Part shown: one piece after another, positions 7,871 through 16,188 of the stretch | Layout of the letters: the number at the start of each line of letters is the position of its first letter | Numbering within the stretch: the first letter of the stretch is position 1 | Source of the DNA: Streptomyces sp. sk2.1 | GTDB taxonomy: Bacteria > Actinomycetota > Actinomycetes > Streptomycetales > Streptomycetaceae | NCBI RefSeq assembly: GCF_008120935.1 | Contig: NZ_RDBO01000020.1 | Span: forward strand, 484,634 to 523,496 | Direction of reading: 5' to 3' | DNA: 38,863 nucleotides | The notes under the pieces: generated by a model | Seen by the model: only the letters and a program-made list of their open reading frames with translations | Told to the model about the DNA's origin: nothing | The model's database searches: none | Program-made: the position numbers and the translations under genes

Positions 7871-7898
7871 AGAACGCCTCTCCCCGGTACGGGTTGCG
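7871..7898 (-). promoter_or_regulatory. Candidate BldN (ECF sigma) promoter of the chaplin gene
   Basis: On the minus strand, CGCAAC (7898-7893) and CGTTCT (7876-7871) are separated by exactly 16 nt. The consensus I recall for BldN is CGTAAC, 16 nt, CGTTGA, so 9 of 12 positions match. Chaplin genes are established BldN targets. The start point would be near 7864. Confidence 0.5.
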
Positions 7899-7999
7899 CC
7901 GTCCGGGTGACATACACCCGACAGTATGAATCTCAGCCCGGGGGGCGACGGTCCGCTCCACCGGCGTCCGGCTCCACCGGTGGCCGGACCCGCCGGTGG

Positions 8000-8644
8000 T
8001 CAGCTCGCCGCTCCGTGCCGGACGGCCCACAGGGCCGCCTGGGTCCGGTCCGAGAGGTCCAGCTTCATCAGTATGTTCGAGACGTGCGTCTTGACGGTCT
8101 TCTCGGAGAGGACCAGCGCTCGCGCGATCTCGCGGTTGGAGCGGCCGTCGGCGATCAGGCCCAGCACCTCCCGCTCCCGTTCGGTGAGGGTGTTCCCCCG
8201 GCCCGTCCCCCCGCCCGGTTCCTCCTGGGCGAGCAGGGCCTCCGCGACCTCCGGCTGGAGCAGTACGTGTCCCGCGTACACGGAACGGATCGCACCGGCC
8301 AGGGCGTCCGGGTCGACGTCCTTGTACACGTAGCCGGAAGCCCCGGCGCGCAGTGCGGGGACCACGGTGCGCTGCTCGGTGAAGCTGGTGACTATGAGGA
8401 CCCTGGCCGGGTTCTGGAGTTCGCGCAGTGTGCGCAGCGCCTCGATGCCGTCGGTGCCGGGCATCTTGATGTCCATCAGGACGACATCGGGACGGAGCTC
8501 CTCGGTCCTGGCCACGCCCTCGGCGCCGTCGGCCGCCTCGCCGACCACCTCTATGTCGTCCTGGATCTCCAGGAACGTGCGCAGACCGCGGCGGACCACC
8601 TGGTGGTCGTCGACCAGCAGCACCCTGATGATCTTGTCAGCCAC
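8000..8644 (-). CDS. NarL/LuxR-family response regulator
   Basis: The 214-residue regulator has a receiver domain (residues 5-122) with the acidic pocket D12/D13, phosphoacceptor D58 in LMDIKMPG, and the Thr and Lys in IVTSF and YVYKD. The C-terminal LuxR-type helix-turn-helix (about 148-205) contains LTEREREVLGLIADGRSNRE and the recognition helix SEKTVKTHVSNIL. The start is GTG at 8644, because GGAGG lies 6 nt before it and it overlaps the last 8 bp of the kinase gene, which implies translational coupling. It is the obvious output partner of that kinase; its target genes are unknown. The next gene on this strand is the chaplin. Confidence 0.95.
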   Translation of the reverse strand: MADKIIRVLLVDDHQVVRRGLRTFLEIQDDIEVVGEAADGAEGVARTEELRPDVVLMDIKMPGTDGIEALRTLRELQNPARVLIVTSFTEQRTVVPALRAGASGYVYKDVDPDALAGAIRSVYAGHVLLQPEVAEALLAQEEPGGGTGRGNTLTEREREVLGLIADGRSNREIARALVLSEKTVKTHVSNILMKLDLSDRTQAALWAVRHGAAS

Positions 8645-9782
8645 CGGGTACCTCCATCTCGATCGTGGTGCCCTCGCCGGGCGCCGATTCAACGGTGAGC
8701 CTGCCGCCGACGCCACTGGCCCGGTCGCGCATCGACACCAGGCCCAGGTGCCGGCCCGCCTGCCGGGTCGCCGCGGGCTCGAAGCCGCTGCCGTCGTCGG
8801 CGATCCGCAGCAGCGTGCCGCCGTCGCGCCGGGCCAGGGTGACCGCGACGTGTTCCGCACCGGAGTGGCGCAGCGCGTTGTGCAGGGCCTCCTGGGCGAC
8901 CCGGAGCAGCGCCTCCTCCTGGGCGGCCGGCAGGGCCCGTACGCCCAGGCTCTCGAAGGTCACCCGGGCCGTGTGGGCCCGGTCCAGGACCTGGACTTGG
9001 GTACGGAGCGTGGCGACGAGACCGTCCTCGTCGAGCGCGGCGGGGCGCAGCTCGACGACGGCGGCCCGCAGCTCGTCCACGGCTTCGGCGGCGAGCACGG
9101 CGACCTGTTGCAGCTCGCCCTTGGCGCGGGCCGGGTCGCGGTCGACCAGGGCGGTGGCGGCCTGGGCCGTCAGCCGCAGGGAGAAGAGCTTCTGGCTGAC
9201 CGCGTCGTGCAGCTCGTGGGCGAGCCGGGAGCGTTCCTCGGCGATGGTGAGCTCGCGGCTGCGTTCGTACAGCCGGGCGTTGGTGAGGGCGATCGCGGCG
9301 TGCTGGGCGAGGATGGCCAGCAGGTCCTCGTCCTCGGCGGTGAAACCGCAGCTGCCCTCGGGTTTGGGGCAGCGCTTGTTGGCGAGGAAGAGCGCGCCCA
9401 TGACCTCGTCGCCGTCCCTGATGGGCAGGCCGAGGAAGTCGGACATGTCGGGGTGGGCCTCGGGCCAGCCCTCGAAACGGGGGTCCTTGCGGACGTCGGC
9501 GAGGCGCTCGCACTTCGCCTCGCGGAGCATCGCGGCGAGGATGCCGTGCTGCCTGGGCAGGGGGCCGATGGCCTTCCACTGCTCGTCGCTGACGCCGTCG
9601 ACGACGAACTGGGCGAAGCCGCCGTGGTCGTCGGGGACGCCCAGCGCGGCGTACTCGGCGTCCAGCAGCTCGCGGGCCGAGGCGACGATCGTCTTCAGGA
9701 CGTCACGCACTTCGAGGTGTCGGCTCATGGCGAGCAGCGCGGCGCTCACGGCGGCCAGGCCCGATGGCGTGCGGTGGCTCAT
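8637..9782 (-). CDS. Sensor histidine kinase with N-terminal GAF domain
   Basis: The 381-residue kinase has no membrane segment, so it senses a cytoplasmic signal. A GAF domain covers about residues 18-170 and includes FLGLPI and GALFLANK, which resemble the GAF domains of the mycobacterial DevS/DosS kinases; whether it binds haem or another ligand is unknown. A HisKA_3 dimerisation helix follows with the phosphoacceptor His in LAHELHDAVSQ. The ATPase domain has an N box (EALHNALRHSG) and a G box (IADDGSGFEP). An ATG at 9782 and a GTG at 9791 are both possible. TACGGT ends 7 nt before the ATG, so the mRNA is probably leaderless. It overlaps the regulator gene by 8 bp. Confidence 0.94.
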   Translation of the reverse strand: MSHRTPSGLAAVSAALLAMSRHLEVRDVLKTIVASARELLDAEYAALGVPDDHGGFAQFVVDGVSDEQWKAIGPLPRQHGILAAMLREAKCERLADVRKDPRFEGWPEAHPDMSDFLGLPIRDGDEVMGALFLANKRCPKPEGSCGFTAEDEDLLAILAQHAAIALTNARLYERSRELTIAEERSRLAHELHDAVSQKLFSLRLTAQAATALVDRDPARAKGELQQVAVLAAEAVDELRAAVVELRPAALDEDGLVATLRTQVQVLDRAHTARVTFESLGVRALPAAQEEALLRVAQEALHNALRHSGAEHVAVTLARRDGGTLLRIADDGSGFEPAATRQAGRHLGLVSMRDRASGVGGRLTVESAPGEGTTIEMEVPGG

Positions 9783-9898
9783 GGACCTCACCGTACCGGC
9801 GGGGTGCGCACGCCGTATCGGCCTGTGGACGGCCCCGCATTAGGACCGTGGGACTAGGCCGCCCGGCCCGTGGGCACACGGCGGGACCTCCGCCCGCT

Positions 9899-9965
9899 GC
9901 CGGGTCCCGCATGCCTCACCGCCCGGTCCTGCCTGCCCCGCGGCCCGGTCCCGCCTGCCCCCGCG
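9899..9965. repeat. Three degenerate 22-bp tandem repeats
   Basis: Units at 9899-9920, 9921-9942 and 9943-9965 share the pattern GGTCCYGCMTGCC followed by a C-rich end. They are contiguous and non-coding. Confidence 0.6.
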
Positions 9966-10208
9966 GGTGCGCCGCAGAGCGTCCGAGGCGGTCGACGCAC
10001 CTCCCACAGGGTCGGATCATGACACTCCGAATTGCGGAAGCAACGGTTGGTGAAACTGTTACGCGCCCGATGTGAGGCCGCGCATAGGACCCACATCACT
10101 TACGAAGTCGACTAGTGGAGACATAAGCGCCGCATCAATGGGCATGAGAACGGGCCCGCACGACCGGGCCGGGCACTGATCCACTACTCGGGTTCGTACG
10201 TCACACCT

Positions 10209-10238
10209 TTGCCACCCGATTTTGCCGCCGCTAAGAAT
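10209..10238 (+). promoter_or_regulatory. Housekeeping-type promoter of the SLT gene
   Basis: TTGCCA (10209-10214) and TAAGAA (10232-10237) are separated by 17 nt, close to the HrdB consensus TTGACW and TAGRAT. Transcription would begin near 10244, giving a leader of about 80 nt before the ATG at 10325. Confidence 0.6.
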
Positions 10239-10324
10239 TGCTCCCGTCCCCGACGGAGATGCGAAACGCGCTTCCCGTCTTCGTCCTCCGTGAGGACTTC
10301 CGCGATTCGAAGAGGTACGTCTGC

Positions 10325-11101
10325 ATGTCCGCGTCCAGCACCACCGGCCGTCGCCGTCGCCTGAACAAGGCCCAGAAGTTCTCCGTCGCGGGTGTTTCCG
10401 CCGCCGCGGTCGCCGCGCTCTCGTTCTCGCTCGTCCCCGCCAACGCCGAGCCCAAGACCGAGGCCGAGGCTCCCGTCTCCGCCGCCCCCGTGGTCCTCGC
10501 GTCGGCCGCCGGTGCCCCGCAGGCCAGGACGGTGCAGGCAAGCATCATCGAGCAGCACTCCACCGCCGAGAAGCTGGTGAAGGCCGCCGACCTCGCCAAG
10601 GCCAAGAAGGCCGCCGCCGAGAAGGCCGCCGCCGCCAAGAAGAAGGCGGCCGCCGAGGCCAGGGCCGCGGCGAAGGCCGAGGCAAAGGCGAAGGCCGCCT
10701 CCCGTGCGAAGGCGAAGGCCGTCGCCGAGCGCACCGAGACGCGTGCCGCCAGCCGCTCCCAGGCCCGCACCCCGGTGTACGCCAACAACCTGGACGGCTG
10801 GATCCGGCAGGCCCTGGACGTCATGCGCGCCAACGGCATCCCGGGCTCGTACGAGGGGCTGCACCGCAACATCATGCGCGAGTCGACCGGCAACCCGAAC
10901 GCGGTCAACGGCTGGGACGTCAACGCCCAGAACGGCACCCCGTCCTGCGGTCTGCTGCAGGTCATCCAGCCGACGTTCAACGCGTACCACGTGCCCGGCA
11001 CCTCGTCGAACATCTACGACCCGGTCGCCAACATCACGGCCGCCGCCAACTACGCGGCCGACAGGTACGGCTCGATCGACAACGTCAACAGCGCGTACTG
11101 A
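10325..11101 (+). CDS. Secreted transglycosylase-like SLT-domain protein
   Basis: This 258-residue exported protein probably acts on peptidoglycan. The N-terminus (MSASSTTGRRRRLNKAQKFS) is a basic signal peptide followed by a hydrophobic stretch, with a likely cleavage site after ANA near residue 41. Residues about 80-145 are an Ala/Lys/Glu-rich helical linker. The C-terminal domain (about 160-258) is SLT-like: RESTGNPNAVNGWDVNAQNG holds the candidate catalytic Glu, followed by PSCGLLQVIQPTF and AAANYAADRYGS. The ATG at 10325 is preceded by AGAGG; earlier in-frame ATGs lie upstream of the promoter. A strong terminator follows. Confidence 0.92.
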   Translation: MSASSTTGRRRRLNKAQKFSVAGVSAAAVAALSFSLVPANAEPKTEAEAPVSAAPVVLASAAGAPQARTVQASIIEQHSTAEKLVKAADLAKAKKAAAEKAAAAKKKAAAEARAAAKAEAKAKAASRAKAKAVAERTETRAASRSQARTPVYANNLDGWIRQALDVMRANGIPGSYEGLHRNIMRESTGNPNAVNGWDVNAQNGTPSCGLLQVIQPTFNAYHVPGTSSNIYDPVANITAAANYAADRYGSIDNVNSAY

Positions 11102-11128
11102 GCCGGCGCCCGGACGCCGCACGCACAT

Positions 11129-11166
11129 GCCGAAGGGCGGCACCCCGCAGGGTGCCGCCCTTCGGC
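11129..11166. terminator. Perfect 17-bp hairpin terminator
   Basis: Arms 11129-11145 and 11150-11166 pair perfectly around a 4-nt CGCA loop. It lies between the SLT gene and the convergent ABC exporter gene and should serve both. Confidence 0.88.
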
Positions 11167-11201
11167 GTCCGGTACCGGCGCGTCCGCCCCGGTACCCGTG
11201 A

Positions 11202-13757
11202 TCACTTGCGCATGACCTCGGGCTCGTGGCGGCGCAGCAGCCGCGCGACCGCGAAGCCGCAGATCACGCCGAGGAACAGGAGCACCGTGATGTTGATGCC
11301 CCACTGACCGGCCGAGTGCTCCCACAGCGGGTCCAGGTCGGTCGGGTTCTTCGGGTCCCACGGCGGCATCAGGTGCGCCAGGTCGAGCGTGGCGCCCGCG
11401 CCCGCGATGGCCCAGCGGGACGGCATCAGCCAGGCGAACTGCTCCAGGCCGGGCGAGCCGTACACCTGGAAGAGGATGCCGGTGAAGACGACCTGGACGA
11501 TCGCGAACATGACCAGCAGCGGCATGGTCTTCTCGGCGGTCTTCACCAGCGAGGAGATGACCAGGCCGAACATCATCGAGGTGAAGCCGAGCGCGATGAT
11601 CGTCACGCAGAGCTCGACGGCCGGCGGCATGAACAGGCCCTCTTCGGGCAGGTCGCGGGTGGCGAAGCCGATGCCGCAGATGATGACGCCCTGGAAGGCG
11701 GTGATCACGCCGAGGACGATCACCTTGGACATCAGATAGGCCGAGCGGGAGAGGCCGGTGGCCCGTTCCCGTTCGTAGATGACGCGTTCCTTGATCAGTT
11801 CTCGTACGGAGTTGGCCGCCGCGGAGAACGTCATCCCGATCACCAGGATCAGCATGATCGTTCCGGCGTCCCCGTTGAACCGGGACGGCGGCTTCGGCGG
11901 TGCCAGGCCGAAGTCGGCCGGGATGACCACGCTGACGACGCCGAGCACGGCGGGCAGGATCACCATCAGACCCATGAAGCCCTTGTCGGACGCGATCACC
12001 GAGACGTAGCGGCGCATCAGCGTCCACAGCTGGGCGGACCAGCTCTGCGGCTTCGGCGGGCGCATCTGCTGCGGGGGCGGCATGTGCACGGACTGCGCGG
12101 CGACGGCGTCGATGTCCGCGGCGTACATCTGGTAGTGCTGCGAGCCGCGCCAGCGGCCCGCCCAGTCGTAGTCGCGGTAGTTCTCGAACGCGGAGAAGAC
12201 GTCCGCCCAGGTGGTGTAGCCGAAGAAGTTGAGCGCTTCCTCCGGCGGGCCGAAGTAGGCGACGGAACCGCCCGGCGCCATGACGAGCAGCTTGTCGCAG
12301 ATGGCCAGCTCGGCGACGGAGTGCGTGACGACCAGGACCGTGCGGCCGTCGTCGGCCAGGCCGCGCAGCAGCTGCATGACGTCGCGGTCCATGCCCGGGT
12401 CGAGACCGGAGGTCGGCTCGTCGAGGAAGATCAGCGACGGCTTGGTGAGCAGTTCGAGCGCGACGGAGACGCGCTTGCGCTGACCGCCGGAGAGCGAGGT
12501 GACCTTCTTGTCCTTGTGGATGTCGAGCTTGAGCTCGGCGAGGACTTCGAGGATCCGGGCCTGGCGCTCCGCCTCGGTGGTGTCCGCGGGGAAGCGGAGC
12601 TTGGCCGCGTACTTGAGCGCCTTGATGACGGTGAGTTCCTTGTGCAGGATGTCGTCCTGCGGGACCAGACCGATGCGCTGGCGCAGCTCGGCGAACTGCT
12701 TGTAGAGGTTCCGGTTGTCGTAGAGGACGTCGCCCTGGTTGGCGGGCCGGTAACCGGTGAGCGCCTTGAGCAGGGTGGACTTTCCGGAGCCGGACGGGCC
12801 GATGACCGCGATGAGCGACTTCTCCGGGACGCCGAAGGAGACGTCCTTGAGGATCTGCTTCCCGCCGTCGACCGTCACCGTGAGGTGGCGGGCGGAGAAG
12901 GAGACCTCACCGGTGTCGACGAACTCCTCGAGCCGGTCGCCGACCAGGCGGAAGGTCGAGTGACCGACACCGACGATGTCGTTGGGGCCGATGAGCGCGG
13001 AGCCGGACTTGGAGAGCGGCTGACCGTTGACGTACGTGCCGTTGTGGGATCCGAGGTCGCGGATCTCGAAGCGGCCGTCGGGGGTCGCGTGGAATTCGGC
13101 GTGGTGGCGCGAGACCTGGAGGTCGGAGACCACCAGCTCGTTCTCCAGCGCACGACCGATGCGCATGACGCGGCCGAGGGCCAGCTGGTGGAACGTGGTG
13201 GGGCTGCGGTCGCCGTACACCGGCGGGGCCCCCGCGGCACCGCCCGCGCCGGGAGTGTTCGGCATGCCCTGGTGCGGGACCTGGGGCTGCGGCTGCACGG
13301 GCTGCTGGGGCTGCCCCTGGGGGGCCTGCTGCCAGCCCTGCTGCTGCGGAGCGGGGTTCTGCGGGGCGGGCCAGCCCGTGCCGCCCTGCTGCTGCGGCTG
13401 CTGCGCGGGGGCCTGCGGGGCACCCGCGCCCTGGCCGCTGTACGCGGCGCCCGCCGGGGCGCCCAGGCTCAGCAGCGGCCCGTCGGTGGCGTTGCCGAGA
13501 TGCACGGCGGAGCCGGGACCGATCTCCAGCTGCTGGATCCGGCGTCCCTGCACATAGGTGCCGTTGGTGCTGCCGTGGTCCTCGATGAACCAGCTACGGC
13601 CGTTCCAGCTGATCGTGGCATGCCGCCACGAGACCCTTGCGTCGTCGATCGTCAGGTCGCCCTGCGGATCGCGCCCGAGGGTGTACGACCTGGACGGATC
13701 GAGCGTCCAGGTCCTTCCATTCAATTCCAGTACGAGTTCCGGCACTCCGCGCCCCAC
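11202..13757 (-). CDS. ABC exporter with two FHA domains (Rv1747-like)
   Basis: The 851-residue single-chain half-transporter has a cytoplasmic N-terminus with two phosphothreonine-binding FHA domains. FHA1 is at about residues 5-95 (GRDPQGDLTIDD, SWRHATI, HGSTNGTYV) and FHA2 at about 195-285 (SRHHAEF, LGSHNGTYVNG). They are joined by a Gln/Pro-rich linker (about 100-190). The ATPase follows, with Walker A GPSGSGKST at 320-328, LSGGQRKR and LIFLDEPTSGLD. About six membrane helices (590-845) form an ABC2-type permease. The mycobacterial homologue Rv1747 is controlled by a Ser/Thr kinase, so similar regulation is likely. No kinase gene is nearby. GTG starts at 13757 and 13745 are both possible; GGGGGA favours the first. 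Confidence 0.94.
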   Translation of the reverse strand: MGRGVPELVLELNGRTWTLDPSRSYTLGRDPQGDLTIDDARVSWRHATISWNGRSWFIEDHGSTNGTYVQGRRIQQLEIGPGSAVHLGNATDGPLLSLGAPAGAAYSGQGAGAPQAPAQQPQQQGGTGWPAPQNPAPQQQGWQQAPQGQPQQPVQPQPQVPHQGMPNTPGAGGAAGAPPVYGDRSPTTFHQLALGRVMRIGRALENELVVSDLQVSRHHAEFHATPDGRFEIRDLGSHNGTYVNGQPLSKSGSALIGPNDIVGVGHSTFRLVGDRLEEFVDTGEVSFSARHLTVTVDGGKQILKDVSFGVPEKSLIAVIGPSGSGKSTLLKALTGYRPANQGDVLYDNRNLYKQFAELRQRIGLVPQDDILHKELTVIKALKYAAKLRFPADTTEAERQARILEVLAELKLDIHKDKKVTSLSGGQRKRVSVALELLTKPSLIFLDEPTSGLDPGMDRDVMQLLRGLADDGRTVLVVTHSVAELAICDKLLVMAPGGSVAYFGPPEEALNFFGYTTWADVFSAFENYRDYDWAGRWRGSQHYQMYAADIDAVAAQSVHMPPPQQMRPPKPQSWSAQLWTLMRRYVSVIASDKGFMGLMVILPAVLGVVSVVIPADFGLAPPKPPSRFNGDAGTIMLILVIGMTFSAAANSVRELIKERVIYERERATGLSRSAYLMSKVIVLGVITAFQGVIICGIGFATRDLPEEGLFMPPAVELCVTIIALGFTSMMFGLVISSLVKTAEKTMPLLVMFAIVQVVFTGILFQVYGSPGLEQFAWLMPSRWAIAGAGATLDLAHLMPPWDPKNPTDLDPLWEHSAGQWGINITVLLFLGVICGFAVARLLRRHEPEVMRK

Positions 13758-14209
13758 TAGTTGTCCCCCGAGTTGCCCCCATCACAGGGAGCCTAGGGAT
13801 GCTGAACATCGTGGGGAACTATTCCAGGAGCGGTCCCGGATACGAAAGTCGGACGGGGTGAAGACCCTGCCGAGACCTGCATCGTTACGGTGTCGGCACG
13901 AAAAACTGCGGACAGGAGCCGCAAGTCCCGACGAATGGCGGCAGATCGTCGGCAAGCGGGCCGAAGTACGGCATTCACCCGTGAACGCGGGACGATCCAG
14001 GTCATACACGCTCCGTCACCTTCCGGGTACGCGACCCGGTCACCGGGGATCCACCCGGTGGCCACCCGGCGTTCCGGGGAGGCGTCGCCCCCGGCCGTTT
14101 CCCGCCCGCGCCCGGTGCCCGGCGCGGGCGGGAAACGGGGTCGACGCGCTGTCCGGCACTCGGGACGGACCTTCGGTGCCGCGGGAGGGACCGATACGGT
14201 GGAAGCACC
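13758..14209. other. Divergent intergenic region upstream of serB
   Basis: This 452-bp gap has no gene I can support. Short frames on both strands lack ribosome binding sites and family resemblance. On the minus strand TAGGCT near 13790 could be a -10 for the exporter. The right half holds clustered CCCGG motifs (about 14030-14075) and then a very strong hairpin (14095-14138). Confidence 0.6.
14095..14138. terminator. Perfect 18-bp inverted repeat upstream of serB
   Basis: Arms 14095-14112 and 14121-14138 pair without mismatch around an 8-nt loop. It looks like the other terminators in this window but lies between two divergently transcribed genes, 71 bp before the serB start. It may end an unannotated transcript or shape a serB leader. 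Confidence 0.6.
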
Positions 14210-15466
14210 ATGAGCGCATCTCAGCCCCCTCAGTCCTCCCGGTCTCCTGAGCCCTCCGAGCCCCTCCGGGGCGCGGACACACCCACCCTTCTCGTGAAGA
14301 TCTTCGGGAAGGACCGTCCCGGCATCACCGCCGGGCTCTTCGACACCCTCGCCGCCTACTCGGTCGACGTCATCGACATCGAGCAGGTCGTCACCCGTGG
14401 CCGCATCGTCCTGTGCGCGCTGGTCACCGCCCCGACCTCGGGCGGCACCACCGAGGGCGACCTGCGGGCGACCGTGCACAGCTGGGCCGAGTCCCTGAAG
14501 CTCCAGGCCGAGATCATCTCCGGCACGGGCGACAACCGGCCGCGCGGCCACGGGCGTTCCCACGTGACGGTGCTCGGGCACCCGCTGACCGCGGAGTCGA
14601 CCGCCGCCATAGCGGCCACGATCACCTCCACCGGCGGCAACATCGACCGCATCTTCCGGCTGGCCAAGTACCCGGTCACGGCGGTCGAGTTCGCGGTGTC
14701 GGGCACCGGCACCGCGGAGCTGCGCACGGCCCTGGCCACGGAGGCGGCCGGGATCGGCGTCGACGTGGCGGTGGTGTCCGCCGGGCTGAGCCGCCGGGCG
14801 CAGCGGCTGGTCGTCATGGACGTCGACTCGACACTGATCCAGGACGAGGTCATCGAGCTCTTCGCCGCCCACGCGGGCTGCGAGGACAAGGTGGCCGAGA
14901 TCACCGAGCGGGCGATGCGCGGCGAACTCGACTTCGAGCAGTCGCTGCACGCGCGGGTGGCGCTGCTGGCGGGGCTCGACGCGTCGGTGGTGGACAAGGT
15001 GCGCGCCGAGGTGCGGCTGACGCCGGGCGCGCGCACCCTGATCCGTACGCTGAAGCGGCTCGGGTACCAAGTGGGCGTGGTTTCGGGCGGGTTCACCCAG
15101 GTCACCGACGACCTGAAGGAGCGGCTCGGGCTCGACTTCGCCTCCGCCAACACGTTGGAGATGGTCGACGGGAAGTTCACCGGGCGGGTCGTCGGCGACA
15201 TCGTCGACCGGGCCGGCAAGGCCCGGCTGCTGCGCAGTTTCGCCAAGCAGGCCGGGGTGCCGCTGGCGCAGACCGTGGCGATCGGTGACGGTGCGAACGA
15301 CCTGGACATGCTGAACACGGCCGGTCTCGGGGTGGCGTTCAACGCCAAGCCGGTGGTCCGCGAGGCCGCGCACACCGCGGTGAACGTGCCGTTCCTGGAC
15401 ACCGTGCTGTATCTGCTCGGCATCACCCGCGAGGAGGTCGAGGCCGCCGACGGCCTCGTCGACTGA
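14210..15466 (+). CDS. serB: Phosphoserine phosphatase SerB with N-terminal ACT domain
   Basis: SerB removes phosphate from phosphoserine in the last step of serine synthesis. The 418-residue protein has a short disordered Pro/Ser start, an ACT domain (about 25-105: KIFGKDRPGITAGLF), a second ACT-like region (about 110-190) and the HAD phosphatase domain. The nucleophile is D204 in MDVDSTLIQDE with D206 as acid/base; GGFTQVTDDL and IGDGANDLDML supply HAD motifs II to IV. The ACT regions suggest amino-acid feedback. TACGGT (14195-14200) lies 9 nt before the ATG, so the start may be leaderless or near so. A large palindromic terminator follows. Confidence 0.96.
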   Translation: MSASQPPQSSRSPEPSEPLRGADTPTLLVKIFGKDRPGITAGLFDTLAAYSVDVIDIEQVVTRGRIVLCALVTAPTSGGTTEGDLRATVHSWAESLKLQAEIISGTGDNRPRGHGRSHVTVLGHPLTAESTAAIAATITSTGGNIDRIFRLAKYPVTAVEFAVSGTGTAELRTALATEAAGIGVDVAVVSAGLSRRAQRLVVMDVDSTLIQDEVIELFAAHAGCEDKVAEITERAMRGELDFEQSLHARVALLAGLDASVVDKVRAEVRLTPGARTLIRTLKRLGYQVGVVSGGFTQVTDDLKERLGLDFASANTLEMVDGKFTGRVVGDIVDRAGKARLLRSFAKQAGVPLAQTVAIGDGANDLDMLNTAGLGVAFNAKPVVREAAHTAVNVPFLDTVLYLLGITREEVEAADGLVD

Positions 15467-15547
15467 CGCGTTCCCGCACGGCACTTCTGTAGGAACGTTC
15501 CTGCGGTGGCGGCCCCGTGACGGGTCCCGTACCGGGACGTTCCCGTA

Positions 15548-15589
15548 CGTGCAGGGGCCCCGGTGCGATCGCACCGGGGCCCCTGCACG
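15548..15589. terminator. 42-bp perfect palindrome terminator
   Basis: Positions 15548-15589 form an uninterrupted 42-bp palindrome centred at 15568/15569. As RNA it folds into a stem of about 19 bp with a minimal loop. It lies between convergent serB and sixA. A smaller hairpin (GTCCCG with CGGGAC) precedes it at about 15524-15538. Confidence 0.85.
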
Positions 15590-15669
15590 CGCCCGTCCCT
15601 TTCCCCGCCCGTACGCGCACCGGCCGCCCCGCGGCGAGCGGGCGCGTCGAGCCGGCGGGGGCCGCGGGA

Positions 15670-16188
15670 TCAGTCGTTGGGCGTCCAGTACTCGACCAGC
15701 TTGCCCACTCCGTGTTCCACGCCCTTCCAGGAGCCGTTGAACTCGACGACGGCGAACGCGGCGGTCGGGAAGCCGCCGCGGGACATCCGGGCCAGGGCGT
15801 CGCCCTCGGCCGAGTTCGAGAGGGCGTCGGCGACCGCGTGCATGCCGGGGTTGTGGCCGATGACGAGAAGGTCGCGCACGTCGTCGGGGGTTTCGTTGAT
15901 CAGGGCGATGAGCTCGCCGGGGGACGCCTCGTACAGGCGCTCCTCGTACACGGTCCTCGGCCGGTGCGGCATCTCGTGCACCGCCAGCTTCCACGTCTCG
16001 CGGGTCCTGGCAGCGGTGGAGCAGAGAGCCAGATCGAGGACGATCCCGGAGTCGACGAGTTTGCGGCCTGCGACGGGGGCATCCTTGCGGCCGCGCTCCG
16101 CGAGGGGCCGCTCGTGGTCGGAGTCCTGCGACCATTCCGCCTTTGCATGCCTGAGAAGGACGATCCTGCGAGGTGTATCGACGCTCAT
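15670..16188 (-). CDS. sixA: SixA-type phosphohistidine phosphatase
   Basis: The 172-residue protein is a histidine-phosphatase superfamily member. The catalytic RHG-type motif is LLRHAKAEW (residues 11-19), followed by the conserved Arg in STAARTRET and the second His in VIGHNPGMH. This short form matches SixA, which dephosphorylates phosphohistidine on signalling proteins in E. coli; the target here is unknown. The ATG at 16188 sits inside a perfect 9-bp inverted repeat that also includes the GAGG ribosome binding site (16170-16195), so translation may be controlled by RNA folding. It shares a terminator with serB. Confidence 0.9.
   Translation of the reverse strand: MSVDTPRRIVLLRHAKAEWSQDSDHERPLAERGRKDAPVAGRKLVDSGIVLDLALCSTAARTRETWKLAVHEMPHRPRTVYEERLYEASPGELIALINETPDDVRDLLVIGHNPGMHAVADALSNSAEGDALARMSRGGFPTAAFAVVEFNGSWKGVEHGVGKLVEYWTPND

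Larger units (their letters stand above)
9783..10324. other. Divergent intergenic region between the kinase and the SLT gene
   Basis: This 542-bp gap holds no convincing gene. It contains three degenerate 22-bp repeats (9899-9965), a GATGTG/CACATC dyad (10068-10097), and 11-nt arms at 10109-10119 and 10180-10190 that pair at 10 of 11 positions around a GC-rich inner hairpin near 10152-10168. A good housekeeping promoter lies at 10209-10237. I looked for the ydaO (c-di-AMP) riboswitch often found upstream of actinobacterial lytic enzymes and did not find its conserved core. Confidence 0.6.

Noticed and set aside
10000..10325. ydaO (c-di-AMP) riboswitch upstream of the SLT-domain gene
   Set aside because: Expected from family context, but the conserved core segments are not present in this gap.
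11226..13760. 844-codon plus-strand frame opposite the FHA-ABC exporter
   Set aside because: Shadow frame; the minus strand has intact FHA, Walker and membrane features.
13890..14213. Plus-strand frame of 107 codons upstream of serB
   Set aside because: No ribosome binding site, Arg/Ser/Gly-rich composition, and it runs through the strong hairpin at 14095-14138.
15548..15589. 42-bp palindrome as an attachment site or transposon end
   Set aside because: It sits exactly between two convergent genes like the other terminators, with no flanking duplication or recombinase gene.
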